DNA of 64,000 nt from Bacteroidota bacterium (GCA_029560415.1 JAKQKY010000057.1:1-64000); one strand, 5' to 3'. Positions 1 to 10,397 are shown, numbered from the stretch's first letter. The notes: a model not told the origin generated them from the sequence alone. Numbers and translations: made by a program.

Positions 1-1
1 G

Positions 2-1228
2 GTGGAGACCGACGAAGACAACCAGATCAACGACACCAGTCCTGCCTGGACACGTAAGCCTGCCGACCTGACCGATGAAGATTACTTGTCGTTTTACCGC
101 CGGCTATACCCCCTAGCCGATGAGCCGCTTTTTAACATTCACCTCAATGTCGACTATCCGTTCAATCTAACCGGAATTCTCTATTTCCCGAAAATCAAGA
201 ACAATCTGGAAGTCCAGAAGAACAAGATCCAGTTGTACAGCAACCAGGTTTTTGTTACCGATGAAGTAAAGGATATTGTTCCCGAATTCCTCATGTTATT
301 GCATGGTGTGATCGACAGCCCTGATATACCGTTGAACGTTAGCCGCAGTTACCTGCAGGGCGATCCCAATGTAAAAAAGATCAATGCGCATATCAGCAAA
401 AAAGTTGCGGATAAGCTGGAAGAAATATTTAATACCGACCGTAAATCCTTTGAAGAAAAATGGGAAAGCCTTGGACTGTTTGTGAAATACGGTATGATGA
501 CCGATGACAAGTTCCTCGACAAGGCCAATAAGTTCTTTGTGATGGAAGACACGAGCGGAAAATTCCTCACACTGGATGAATATCGTGCTGCAACTGAGGC
601 CATACAGAAGAACAAGGAAGGCAAACAGGTGATCCTGTATACAACCAATCCAGTACAACAGGATGTATTCATCCAACAAGCCACCGCCAAGGGTTACAGC
701 GTAATTAAAATGGAAACCCTGGTAGATGCTGCCTTTATCAACAGCGTGGAAATGAAATGGAATGAAGTGCAGTTTACAAGGGTAGATGCAGATATTGCAG
801 ATAATCTTATTGATAAATCAGAAACAAATGACAGTGTATTGACCGCTGAAGAATCTGAAAAACTTAAAACATTGTTTACCCGCCAGCATGAAGGATTGAA
901 CCTGAATGTTGACATTAAGGGATTGAGCACGGAAGCAGCACCGGTAACGGCTACCCGCCCCGAACTGATGCGCAGGATGAAAGACATGGCTTCTATGGGA
1001 GGTGGTATGTCTTCATGGTATGCAAACATGCCCGATGAAGTTAACCTCACCGTAAACGGCAATCACCCGATATTTAAACAGATACTATCGGCAACCGATA
1101 GTGGCAAACAGGATAAGCTGGTGAAAAACCTGGCCGACCTGGCCCTTTTGTCGCAGGGATTGCTTACAGGAAATCACCTGACCAGTTTCATTAACCGGAG
1201 TGTAGAACTCATGGATGAGAAAATTTAA
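2..1228 (+). CDS. htpG: Molecular chaperone HtpG (Hsp90), C-terminal part, truncated by window start
   Basis: Protein reads as Hsp90 middle/C-terminal domains (LYFPKI..., DIVPEFLMLLHGVIDSPDIPLNVSRSYLQ). Confidence 0.95.
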   Translation: METDEDNQINDTSPAWTRKPADLTDEDYLSFYRRLYPLADEPLFNIHLNVDYPFNLTGILYFPKIKNNLEVQKNKIQLYSNQVFVTDEVKDIVPEFLMLLHGVIDSPDIPLNVSRSYLQGDPNVKKINAHISKKVADKLEEIFNTDRKSFEEKWESLGLFVKYGMMTDDKFLDKANKFFVMEDTSGKFLTLDEYRAATEAIQKNKEGKQVILYTTNPVQQDVFIQQATAKGYSVIKMETLVDAAFINSVEMKWNEVQFTRVDADIADNLIDKSETNDSVLTAEESEKLKTLFTRQHEGLNLNVDIKGLSTEAAPVTATRPELMRRMKDMASMGGGMSSWYANMPDEVNLTVNGNHPIFKQILSATDSGKQDKLVKNLADLALLSQGLLTGNHLTSFINRSVELMDEKI

Positions 1229-1275
1229 GGTTTGGAAATCTCTTAAGGACATTTAACTCAAACATACCATTACAT

Positions 1276-1302
1276 TGCCCGGTTCTTACCGGGCATTTTT
1301 TT
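1276..1302 (+). terminator. Rho-independent terminator after htpG
   Basis: TGCCCGGT-TCTT-ACCGGGCA followed by T-run. Confidence 0.85.
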
Positions 1303-1966
1303 GCAGGATACTTGCTTCCAGGTAATGCATTTTATTGGTATAGAAAATTTCTTTGAAACCTTTGCCAGTAAAAAGATCTTTATAGAGCGGATTCAGGTAA
1401 ACGATGTGTAACAGGCGTGGAGAGCGTTTCAGGCTTTTGTTGATGTTTTCCAACACACCCTTCATGATGATCTCATCAAATGGATTGAACAGAAAAATGC
1501 AATCCACATCATCCGGGATATCAAAATAAAAAGCATCATTGTTAATGATCTTATATTGAAGGGCGGGAAAGTTTTTACTTATTTTTTCGAGGTTGATGAT
1601 AGCCTGTTGACATAATTCTTTTGAAAAATCAATTCCCGTAACCTGGGGAACTTGATGACCTGCGGCTACGCAAAGTGCCCGGCCTTTTCCACATCCGATA
1701 TCCAGAAAGTGTTTGATTTTTAAGGGCTCCAGTTGTGTAAAAAGGACCTCCAGCAGGTCGTAACTTGCCGGCATGTAAATGGTGGCATGGCTGATGTCGA
1801 TCCCTTTTTTTTCCATGGATGCAAGTTCATCTGCACCCGTAGTTTGTATCCCGTATTTTTTTTCTCCCCTGATCTCGCGGATGATGATGTGAAGGGCTAT
1901 GCGGATATTCCAGTTTATGGAAAGGAAAAAAAAGTACCTGAGATACCTGGCAGCCTGCATGATCAT
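1286..1966 (-). CDS. Class I SAM-dependent methyltransferase
   Basis: FLDIGCGKGRALCVAA motif I. Confidence 0.75.
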   Translation of the reverse strand: MIMQAARYLRYFFFLSINWNIRIALHIIIREIRGEKKYGIQTTGADELASMEKKGIDISHATIYMPASYDLLEVLFTQLEPLKIKHFLDIGCGKGRALCVAAGHQVPQVTGIDFSKELCQQAIINLEKISKNFPALQYKIINNDAFYFDIPDDVDCIFLFNPFDEIIMKGVLENINKSLKRSPRLLHIVYLNPLYKDLFTGKGFKEIFYTNKMHYLEASILQKNAR

Positions 1967-2001
1967 GATTGTTTTTTTATTTCGTTTAGCCTTTACCGGT
2001 A

Positions 2002-3705
2002 TTATTCACTTATTCTCAGGTCGATCATCTTCAACTGAAGGTTTCTTTCGCCATTCCATTCGTTGATATCGATGTTGAAAACGATATCCACAGGGCTTTT
2101 CAGCTGCAGCAGGTGAAATTTATCTGCCATATTGAATCCAATACCAGTGAGGGTAATGTCTCCCTGTTTCAATACAAATCTTACATGCAGTTCTTTCAGG
2201 ATCTTTGAATAACCGGTATCGGTTACTTTCCTGGCAATGAAAACCGGCCGCATATTTTCGGGACCAAACGGCTCCATCTGTTGAATGATCTGGAAAGCAG
2301 ATTCTTTTATATCTGCAAAGCCGATCTCTGCATCAATAATGATCTCAGGTATGAGCAGCCTTTCATCGATCGTAGCGGAAACTACTTCATTGAACTGTCT
2401 ACTGAATGCGTCAACATTTTCAGGTAGCATCGACAGGCCGGCGGCTGCAAAATGACCACCATAGGCTACCAGGTGTTCCCGGCACGCGTAGATCGCTTCA
2501 TACAGGTTAAAACCCGTTACACTGCGGGCACTGCCGGCGACCATGTTCCCGTTTCGGGTAAGCACTACCGTTGGCCGGTAAAAATGTTCTATAAGGCGGG
2601 AAGCCACGATACCTACCACGCCTTTGTGCCAGTCTTCCTTGTATACTACAGATGATTTGCTGTTAATGAGATCATCGTTTGCACGAATGATGGCGAGTGC
2701 TTCTTCGGTAATGCTGCTGTCGGCCAGCTTGCGGTCGCTGTTGTCGGAGTGAAGCATTTCTGCAAATTCCATGGCCCTGGTTTCATCCGTTTCTATAAAG
2801 AGCTGAACGGCTTTGCGAGCGTCGTCCATGCGGCCTGCGGCATTCACCCTGGGCGCAATTACAAAAACCACATTGCTGATGTTGAGTTTATGTTTGATAC
2901 CACCAAGTTCGATCAGGGCTTTTATTCCAGGAGCAGGATCCTCATTGATCTTTTTAAGTCCGTACCAGGCCAGTATCCTGTTTTCGCCGGTCATTGGTAC
3001 AATGTCGGCAGCAATGGCAATGGCCACCAGGTCGAGATAGCGATAATATAGTGTTTCGTCTAAGGAAAAATGTTCTGCCAGTGCGCTCATTAGTTTGAAC
3101 CCAACCCCACATCCACAAAGTTCTTTGTATGGGTATTCGCAATCTGCCTGTTTTGGATTCAAGATGGCTGCGGCGTTGGGCAGTTCATTTCCAGGAAGAT
3201 GATGATCGCAAACGATAAAATCGATGCCTAACGTTCTCGCATATGCGATGAGTTCAACAGATTTGATGCCACAATCCAGGCAGATGATCAGCGTGAATCC
3301 ATTTTCAGCTGCAAAGTCAATACCCGCCTTGCTTACGCCATAACCTTCCCTATAACGATGAGGTATATAAAAATCAACAAGGGTAGGGTTGCCGATGCTG
3401 CAGACGAACCGGTACATCGATGCAACGGCAGTTGTACCATCTACATCATAATCGCCAAAAATGAGTATTTTTTCTTCTTGTGTAATGGCCTGTTCCACCC
3501 TGTCAACTGCTTTGCGCATGTCCTTCATCAGCCATGGGCTGTGTAAGTTGCTGAGTTGCGGCCTGAAATAATCGCGGGCCTTTTCAAAATCATCGATGCC
3601 ACGTTGTACCAATATAGAACAAATGGTTCGGCTGATACCCAAAGCTTTTTGTAAGGCAGTTGTTTTATCTGTTGATTCCGGTAATATATTCCAACGTTTC
3701 TTCAA
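2002..3705 (-). CDS. recJ: Single-stranded-DNA-specific exonuclease RecJ
   Basis: DHH phosphoesterase motifs FGDYDVDGTTA, VCDHHLPG, GGHFAAAG. Confidence 0.95.
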   Translation of the reverse strand: MKKRWNILPESTDKTTALQKALGISRTICSILVQRGIDDFEKARDYFRPQLSNLHSPWLMKDMRKAVDRVEQAITQEEKILIFGDYDVDGTTAVASMYRFVCSIGNPTLVDFYIPHRYREGYGVSKAGIDFAAENGFTLIICLDCGIKSVELIAYARTLGIDFIVCDHHLPGNELPNAAAILNPKQADCEYPYKELCGCGVGFKLMSALAEHFSLDETLYYRYLDLVAIAIAADIVPMTGENRILAWYGLKKINEDPAPGIKALIELGGIKHKLNISNVVFVIAPRVNAAGRMDDARKAVQLFIETDETRAMEFAEMLHSDNSDRKLADSSITEEALAIIRANDDLINSKSSVVYKEDWHKGVVGIVASRLIEHFYRPTVVLTRNGNMVAGSARSVTGFNLYEAIYACREHLVAYGGHFAAAGLSMLPENVDAFSRQFNEVVSATIDERLLIPEIIIDAEIGFADIKESAFQIIQQMEPFGPENMRPVFIARKVTDTGYSKILKELHVRFVLKQGDITLTGIGFNMADKFHLLQLKSPVDIVFNIDINEWNGERNLQLKMIDLRISE

Positions 3706-3707
3706 GA

Positions 3708-4670
3708 TCAGTATTTTCTGTCGGTTGTATAACGTACCAGTTCTTCCAGTGCATTTCTTACCGGCGATTCATCATATTCGTATAAGATGGCGAGTGCTTC
3801 GTCCCTATAAGCGTTCATCTTTTCAACTGCATAGCGGATACCACCTGCTTCTTCTACCGAATTGATCACAAACTTAATACTGTCGGCCTTCTTATTTTCA
3901 TTTTTGAGGATGTAAATAATGCGCCTGCGCAGGGTTTTATCCACCTTATTCAGAGTGTAAATCAACGGGAGGGTGATCTTTTTTTCTTTGATATCGTTGC
4001 CGGTTGGTTTGCCGATATTTTCGTTTCCATAATCAAACAGGTCATCTTTTATCTGGAATGCGATGCCCACTTTTTCGCCGAATAACTTCATTTTATCGCA
4101 CTTATTTTCATCTTTACTTGTACTGTAAGCTCCAACTGCACAAGCGGAAGATAATAAGGATGCTGTTTTACTTTTGATGATCTCGAAGTAAATGTCTTCA
4201 TCCAGATTGAGCTTGCGGGATTTTTCCATTTGCAGGAGTTCACCCTCACTCATTTGTTTCACTGCTTCTGAAAGAAGATGAAGATGTTTAAAATCGTCAT
4301 GTTCGGTTGAGAGCAACAAACCTTTCGACAAAAGATAATCACCCACCAACACAGCGATTTTATTTTTCCAGATGGCATTTATCGAAAAGAAACCTCTTCG
4401 TTCCATGGATTCATCAACTACATCATCATGAACAAGGGTTGCGGTATGAAGGAGTTCAACCAGGGCGGCAGCACGATAGGTGCTCTCATTAATTTCGCCA
4501 TTTAGTTTGGCGCTCAGGAATACAAACATGGGGCGCAACTGCTTTCCTTTCCGCTTAATGATAAACTTCATAATGCGGTCGAGAAGCGGCGTTTTGCTGC
4601 GTACAGCATCGGAAAACTTCTTTTCAAAAGTATCTAGCTCTTTCCCGATGATATTTTTTACGAAGTCCAT
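3708..4670 (-). CDS. Polyprenyl synthetase family protein (octaprenyl-diphosphate synthase-like)
   Basis: HDDVVDESMERRG and FQIKDDLFDY aspartate-rich motifs. Confidence 0.9.
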   Translation of the reverse strand: MDFVKNIIGKELDTFEKKFSDAVRSKTPLLDRIMKFIIKRKGKQLRPMFVFLSAKLNGEINESTYRAAALVELLHTATLVHDDVVDESMERRGFFSINAIWKNKIAVLVGDYLLSKGLLLSTEHDDFKHLHLLSEAVKQMSEGELLQMEKSRKLNLDEDIYFEIIKSKTASLLSSACAVGAYSTSKDENKCDKMKLFGEKVGIAFQIKDDLFDYGNENIGKPTGNDIKEKKITLPLIYTLNKVDKTLRRRIIYILKNENKKADSIKFVINSVEEAGGIRYAVEKMNAYRDEALAILYEYDESPVRNALEELVRYTTDRKY

Positions 4671-4860
4671 TTAAAAAAACGGCAATATAGTGCAGTACAA
4701 ACCCCTGTCAAAGAATTTTATTAGTGCCTTAGCGTTTTTTAAGGGTTAATTTTTAAAACATCATGATTACAAGCAGCTTTTTATTCTATATAGCGCTCTT
4801 GGATATACGCAAAATTGTTGACAGGTAAAAGCCTTGCTGTATAAATAAATGCTAAAAAGT

Positions 4861-4891
4861 TTTGGTTTTTACCATGCATTCGATAAATTTG
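4861..4891 (+). promoter_or_regulatory. Bacteroidota sigma-A-type promoter for OmpA-like gene
   Basis: TTTG (4861-4864), 19-nt spacer, TAAATTTG (4884-4891); matches TTTG-N19-TAnnTTTG. Confidence 0.7.
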
Positions 4892-4936
4892 CGCTTAATC
4901 AACTCGTATATTTAGAAATCTATCAATCATTAAGTT

Positions 4937-6556
4937 ATGTCTAGCAAAAAGTACAAATTATTATTACCGGTGTTTTTACTCCTCGTTACAGGGGTATTCG
5001 CCCAAAAAAAATCGGGTAGCGGTTATGATGTCTACGACACTTCCGTTATAACCAACAAGCGAATGCCACAGCAGAACGAATTCTGGAACAACTCATATAA
5101 TTTCCCTGCCAAACCACGTAATATGTGGGAAATCGGTATCTCTGGCGGTCTGTTCAATGTATCAGGCGACGTGCCAACTGTGATCCCAACCATTGGTTTT
5201 GCAGCACATGTAAGGAAAGCTTTTGGCTACCTGTTCTCTTTAAGGTTACAATACCTCAATGGAACAGCTAAGGGTCTTGCATGGAACCCTTCCTACAACT
5301 TTTCCCGTAACCCGGCATTAAGCCAGGTGTACAGCGCTCCAATCCAGGGATCAACAACCATTCCTGGAAGACCAGCTGAAAATGTGTACTACAATTACAA
5401 AAACAAAACTCAGGATTTAAGTATCCAGGGTATTTTCACATTGAATAACATCCGTTTCCACAAACAAAAAACAGGATGGGTTCTTTACGCTGGTGCCGGC
5501 TTTGGTGCTTCAGCTTACGAAACCAAAATAAATGCTTTGGATGAAGCTGCTGGAACAAACTACAGCGCCCTTTACACTACTTTATCTTCTCAGCCACTTG
5601 TTTACAAAAACAGGAAAGACGTTCGTAAAGCGTTAAAAGATGGTATGGATGATACTTACGAAACTCCGGCCGAAAACAATGGCGAACGCAGGCCTAAACT
5701 GGGTGATAACCAAACACTCCGTTTTTCTACTTCAGTGTTAGCTGGTATTGCTGTGAAATTGAGCAAGCGTATCAATGTAGCCCTTGAAAATCGTCATACG
5801 TTCATTCATGATGATCTGTTAGATGGTCAGCAATGGCAGGAACAAGCTACTGGTGATCCAGCATTAACCGGTAACTGGGATTCTTATAACTACCTTTCTC
5901 TTGGTTTGAATTTCAACCTGGGTGCTAAATCTGTAGAACCTTTGTGGTGGATCAATCCATTGGATTATGCTTACGGCGAGTTGAACAATCCTAAGCACAT
6001 GAAACTGCCAAAGCCAGTATTTGATGATGCAGATGGCGATGGTGTTATCGATCAGCTTGATCGCGAACCAAACACTCCTGCTGGTTGCCCGGTTGATACT
6101 CATGGTGTAACCAAAGATACTGATGGCGATGGTGTACCAGATTGCAAAGACAAACAATTGATCACTCCTACAGAATGTCAGCCTGTTGATGCAGATGGTA
6201 TCGGCAAATGCCCGGATCCAGAATGTTGCAAAAACATCGTGGCTCAGCCAACAACGCCTCCATGCCCAACTGACTATCCTAGCCTGTCTTTCAAAGGAAA
6301 CAGCAACACCCTTACCAACGACGTGAAAGCTATGTTGGCTACTGTAGCTGCTAAAATGAAAGCAAATCCTACTTGTAACATTAACATCAACGGATATCCT
6401 GAAGCTTCTAAAGCTTCACAGGCAGTTTGCCAGAAAAGGGTTGAAGCAGTTAAAAAGCACCTGGTAGAAAAAGAAGGCATCAGTGCCGACAGGATCACAA
6501 CCAATTGCGAAGTTGGCGGTGGTGATAAGAATACAATCGACATCAAGTCAAACTAA
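4937..6556 (+). CDS. OmpA-family outer membrane protein with thrombospondin type-3-like Ca-binding repeats
   Basis: Signal peptide; DADGDGVIDQLDREPNTP and DTDGDGVPDCKDK repeats; C-terminal OmpA-like domain. Confidence 0.85.
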   Translation: MSSKKYKLLLPVFLLLVTGVFAQKKSGSGYDVYDTSVITNKRMPQQNEFWNNSYNFPAKPRNMWEIGISGGLFNVSGDVPTVIPTIGFAAHVRKAFGYLFSLRLQYLNGTAKGLAWNPSYNFSRNPALSQVYSAPIQGSTTIPGRPAENVYYNYKNKTQDLSIQGIFTLNNIRFHKQKTGWVLYAGAGFGASAYETKINALDEAAGTNYSALYTTLSSQPLVYKNRKDVRKALKDGMDDTYETPAENNGERRPKLGDNQTLRFSTSVLAGIAVKLSKRINVALENRHTFIHDDLLDGQQWQEQATGDPALTGNWDSYNYLSLGLNFNLGAKSVEPLWWINPLDYAYGELNNPKHMKLPKPVFDDADGDGVIDQLDREPNTPAGCPVDTHGVTKDTDGDGVPDCKDKQLITPTECQPVDADGIGKCPDPECCKNIVAQPTTPPCPTDYPSLSFKGNSNTLTNDVKAMLATVAAKMKANPTCNININGYPEASKASQAVCQKRVEAVKKHLVEKEGISADRITTNCEVGGGDKNTIDIKSN

Positions 6557-6589
6557 AATAAGTTTTATTCCACTTTTTGCTCAATGATG

Positions 6590-6618
6590 AAAGCCCTCCC
6601 TTTTTTGGGAGGGCTTTT
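6590..6618 (+). terminator. Rho-independent terminator
   Basis: AAAGCCCTCCC-TTTTTT-GGGAGGGCTTTTT. Confidence 0.9.
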
Positions 6619-6692
6619 TCGTCTTTATATAATACTTAACAACTGTTTTTTGGAGAATTCTACATTTACCGGCATTTTTGACTAAAATCTAT

Positions 6693-6700
6693 TAATTTTG
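6693..6700 (+). promoter_or_regulatory. -7 box TAATTTTG upstream of bamD
   Basis: TAnnTTTG match ending 9 nt before the bamD ATG (6710). Confidence 0.5.
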
Positions 6701-6709
6701 CACTTCTTT

Positions 6710-7540
6710 ATGAGATCACTTAAAATAATCGTTCCGGTCCTGTTTATCCTGCTTGGTTTCTCTTCCTGTAATAAATTCAGCAAGATCCAGAAGAGCAAGG
6801 ATTATGAATACAGGCTGGTAAAGGCGGATGAGTTTTATGCCAAGAAGAAGTACAGGTTCGCCCAGCAATTATATGAAGAGCTTTTCCCGGTATATAAAGG
6901 CTCACAGAAATTTGAAGATCTTTATTATAAATACGCCTATTGCTTTTACCATTTAGGTTTGTATATGGATGCCGAAAACCTGTTCAAAGGTTATTTAGAG
7001 GTATTCCCATCCAGTACAAGGGCAGAAGAAGTAGATTACATGCGGGCATACTGCTTTTACAAGCAATCGCCGAAAATTGAATTGGAACAGGTAAATACGA
7101 TCAAGGCGATGGGCATGATGCAGACCTTCATCAATACACATCCGGGATCACCCAGGGTAAAAGATGCCACCGAGATCATAGATAAATCGAGGGTAAAACT
7201 GGAAACAAAGGATAACCGTACCGCACAGTTGTATTATAATCTAGGACAGTTCAGGGCTTCGGCCATTGCCTTTGCAGGTTTGCTCAACAGCTATCCTGAA
7301 TCAATAAAGGGAGATGAATATAAACTGATGGTGGTGAAATCTTATTATCGCTTCGCCAAATTGAGCATCGCTGAAAAGAAGATGGAACGCTTTGAAAAGG
7401 TAGTGGAAGAATACCAGGATTTTATAGATCGCTATCCCGATAGTAAATTACTGAAGGATGCAGAAACGTATAGCATTTCAAGTCAAAACCAAATTAAAGA
7501 AATAAAAAATGAGCAAACTCCGTCGTCAGCTAAGCGCTAA
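6710..7540 (+). CDS. bamD: Outer membrane assembly lipoprotein BamD
   Basis: Lipobox GFSSC then BamD/YfiO TPR-like repeats; followed by rpoZ and coaBC. ORF track start 6698 is TTG; ATG at 6710 fits the lipoprotein signal. Confidence 0.88.
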   Translation: MRSLKIIVPVLFILLGFSSCNKFSKIQKSKDYEYRLVKADEFYAKKKYRFAQQLYEELFPVYKGSQKFEDLYYKYAYCFYHLGLYMDAENLFKGYLEVFPSSTRAEEVDYMRAYCFYKQSPKIELEQVNTIKAMGMMQTFINTHPGSPRVKDATEIIDKSRVKLETKDNRTAQLYYNLGQFRASAIAFAGLLNSYPESIKGDEYKLMVVKSYYRFAKLSIAEKKMERFEKVVEEYQDFIDRYPDSKLLKDAETYSISSQNQIKEIKNEQTPSSAKR

Positions 7541-7850
7541 TACCAGTAGTTCTGTTGAACCGAAAAAACTGTCGGACCTGAAAGATAAAACGGGTAACCT
7601 GTATGAATCTATTGCAATCATTGCAAAAAGAGCCAACCAGATCAACATTACCATCAAGGAAGAGCTGCACAATAAACTGGAAGAGTTCGCCAGCCATACC
7701 GATAGCCTTGAAGAAATTCACGAAAACAAAGAGCAGATCGAAATTTCAAGAGCTTATGAGCGCATGCCGAATCCATCGCTGTTGGCTACAACCGAATTTT
7801 TGGAAGATAAAGTGTATTTCAGGAGAAATGATGAGAACCTGTTCAGTTAA
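7509..7850 (+). CDS. rpoZ: DNA-directed RNA polymerase omega subunit (RpoZ/Rpb6-like)
   Basis: YESIAIIAKRANQI motif; position between bamD and coaBC. Confidence 0.85.
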   Translation: MSKLRRQLSANTSSSVEPKKLSDLKDKTGNLYESIAIIAKRANQINITIKEELHNKLEEFASHTDSLEEIHENKEQIEISRAYERMPNPSLLATTEFLEDKVYFRRNDENLFS

Positions 7851-7899
7851 TTCCTTCGGTTAATTTTACCACTTCATTTAATTTAGAAATCATAATTTT

Positions 7900-7928
7900 A
7901 GTCCTGCATTTTGCGGGACTTTTATTTT
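7900..7928 (+). terminator. Rho-independent terminator after rpoZ
   Basis: AGTCCTGCA-TTT-TGCGGGACT plus T-rich tail. Confidence 0.7.
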
Positions 7929-7934
7929 ACTTAC

Positions 7935-9128
7935 ATGTTACAGGGAAAAAAAATTCTGTTAGGCATTTCCGGTAGTATCGCAGCCTATAAATCTGCTATA
8001 CTGGTGAGACTATTGATAAAGGCCGGCGCTGAGGTTAAAGTGGTGATGAGCCCTGCAGCCGAACACTTCATAGCGCCACTCACGTTGTCTACGCTATCAA
8101 AGAACGATGTACTTACAGCACTTTCCGAAAATGATTCCTGGGCAAACCATGTGATGCTGGGTCGTTGGGCCGATGTGATGCTCATTGCACCATTAAGTTG
8201 TAATACCCTGGCCAAGATGGCACACGGATTATGTGATAACCTGTTGATGGCTGTTTACCTTTCAGCTACCAGCCCGGTGATCGCAGCGCCTGCAATGGAT
8301 GAGGATATGTGGAAACACCCGGCTACCCGGTCTAATATTACCCGGATCGAACAATTTGGCAACCTGGTGATCCCGGTAGAAAAAGGGGAACTCGCCAGCG
8401 GGCTTAATGGAGAAGGAAGGATGGCAGAACCCGAACATATTGTAACTTACCTTGAACATTATTTTTCTAAAATATCAGATCTGGCGGGTAAAAAAGTGTT
8501 GGTCACAGCGGGTCCAACCTTTGAAGCCATAGATCCTGTTCGTTTTATAGGGAATCATTCTACAGGCAAAATGGGTATCGCCATAGCCCGGGAATGTGTG
8601 GCCAGGGGAGCATATGTAACACTTGTTTGCGGCCCATCCGGCGAAACATTACCCGCAGGGGTAAACGCAGTGAGGGTAACTTCTGCAGCAGAAATGTATG
8701 ATGCCTGTATAAAAGTATTTCCCGACGTAGATATTGCGGTCATGAGTGCTGCCGTTGCAGATTATACCATTACCAATCCCGCTACTCAAAAAATAAAAAA
8801 AGATCATTCATCCCTCGTATTGGAACTGGAGAAGACCCGTGATATACTCAAAGCATTGGGTGAACAGAAAAAAAGCAGCCAGGTATTGGTGGGTTTTGCA
8901 CTTGAGACCAATAATGAAAAAGAGAATGCTTTAAAAAAATTGTCTTCCAAAAAGGCCGATATGATCGTACTGAATTCACTCAATGACCCGGGTGCGGGAT
9001 TTGGATATGACAGCAACAAAATCGTTATTTTTGACAGGAAAGGCCAGGAATATTCATTTGAGAGTAAATCGAAGACAGCCGTGGCTACCGATATCATTAA
9101 CAGCATCATTAAATTTTCGCATGCGTAA
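7935..9128 (+). CDS. coaBC: Bifunctional phosphopantothenoylcysteine decarboxylase/phosphopantothenate-cysteine ligase
   Basis: KILLGISGSIAAYKS, GPTFEAIDPVRFIGNHSTGKMG; start corrected to ATG 7935 (upstream start lies in terminator). Confidence 0.95.
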   Translation: MLQGKKILLGISGSIAAYKSAILVRLLIKAGAEVKVVMSPAAEHFIAPLTLSTLSKNDVLTALSENDSWANHVMLGRWADVMLIAPLSCNTLAKMAHGLCDNLLMAVYLSATSPVIAAPAMDEDMWKHPATRSNITRIEQFGNLVIPVEKGELASGLNGEGRMAEPEHIVTYLEHYFSKISDLAGKKVLVTAGPTFEAIDPVRFIGNHSTGKMGIAIARECVARGAYVTLVCGPSGETLPAGVNAVRVTSAAEMYDACIKVFPDVDIAVMSAAVADYTITNPATQKIKKDHSSLVLELEKTRDILKALGEQKKSSQVLVGFALETNNEKENALKKLSSKKADMIVLNSLNDPGAGFGYDSNKIVIFDRKGQEYSFESKSKTAVATDIINSIIKFSHA

Positions 9129-10038
9129 ACTTCCCATTATTATAATATGTATGTTCATGCTACTGCAGGCAGAAGCACAGGAACTCAATGCAAGGGTAAC
9201 GGTAGTGAGCACCCGCGTAGGAAACAACGTGAATAGAAATACATTTACCTCCCTTCAGACAGCACTTACCAATTTTCTGAATAACCGTAAATGGACAGGC
9301 GATAAGTTTGGTGCCAACGAAAAAGTAGATTGTAATTTCCTGCTTAATCTCGAAGCCACGAATGACGCCAACGTATATACCGCTTCTCTTACGATACAGT
9401 CTGCACGGCCTGCATTTAATTCAACCTATCTTTCTCCGATCATCAACTTTAAAGATGACAATGTCATTTTTAAATACATCGAATTTCAGCAACTTGAATT
9501 CAATGAGAACAGGGTATCCGGTTCCGACCCGCTCGTGTCGAATCTTACAGCCGTATTTGGTTATTATGCATTTGTAGTGCTGGGATTTGATTATGCTTCT
9601 TTTTCACCGCATGGCGGGGATGCGTTTTTCCAGAAGGCGCAGAACATTGTAAACAATGCTCCCGATGGAAGGAATATTTCGGGCTGGAAGGCATTTGACG
9701 GTATTCGTAACCGTTATTGGCTGGTTGAAAACATGCTTAACACCCGCTATTCGATCATGCACGATATATATTATAATTATTACCGGCTTGGTATGGATAA
9801 ATTGTATGAGGATGACAATGCTGCCCGCACAGAACTGCTGAACGTACTTAACCTCATGAATAATTTCAATACAGAGAATCCAAACACGATGATAAACCAG
9901 TTCTTTTTCCAGGGAAAATCTACTGAACTCATCAAGATTTTTTCAAAGGCGTTGCCACAGGATAAAGTAAGGGCCAAGGAACTATTGGCGAAAATGGATC
10001 TGACGAATGCTACCAAATACCAAGACGAACTTAAATGA
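9121..10038 (+). CDS. DUF4835 family protein
   Basis: Signal peptide at 9121; RVTVVSTRVGNNVNRNTFTSLQTALTNFLNNRKWTGDKF; follows coaBC. Confidence 0.8.
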   Translation: MRKLPIIIICMFMLLQAEAQELNARVTVVSTRVGNNVNRNTFTSLQTALTNFLNNRKWTGDKFGANEKVDCNFLLNLEATNDANVYTASLTIQSARPAFNSTYLSPIINFKDDNVIFKYIEFQQLEFNENRVSGSDPLVSNLTAVFGYYAFVVLGFDYASFSPHGGDAFFQKAQNIVNNAPDGRNISGWKAFDGIRNRYWLVENMLNTRYSIMHDIYYNYYRLGMDKLYEDDNAARTELLNVLNLMNNFNTENPNTMINQFFFQGKSTELIKIFSKALPQDKVRAKELLAKMDLTNATKYQDELK

Positions 10039-10391
10039 AGAACCTGCTGCTCCTGGTCATGATAACCAGCATTATTTCCTGCGGGTCAGAAAATGATATT
10101 CCTGATGGCATCCTCCCTCCACAAAAAATGGAACCTGTATTGTGGGATTACCTCCGTGCAGATGCATATACTACCGATTACCTGAAACGCGACAGTACCG
10201 TTAACGATACGCTGGAGAACCTGAAGTTGCAGCAAAAACTGTTTGCTTATTATAAAGTGAGCCGGGAAGATTTTTACAGAAGTTATGACTATTATATCAG
10301 CCATTCTGGTATGCTCACCAAGATCATCGACAGCATGCTGGCAAAGCAAAACCGGAAAAAGCCCGGGTATAAATTAATGGAAATTCAATAA
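10035..10391 (+). CDS. DUF4296-like lipoprotein
   Basis: Lipobox SIISC; about 118 aa; DUF4296-like helical body. Confidence 0.65.
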   Translation: MKNLLLLVMITSIISCGSENDIPDGILPPQKMEPVLWDYLRADAYTTDYLKRDSTVNDTLENLKLQQKLFAYYKVSREDFYRSYDYYISHSGMLTKIIDSMLAKQNRKKPGYKLMEIQ

Positions 10392-10397
10392 TTCAAT

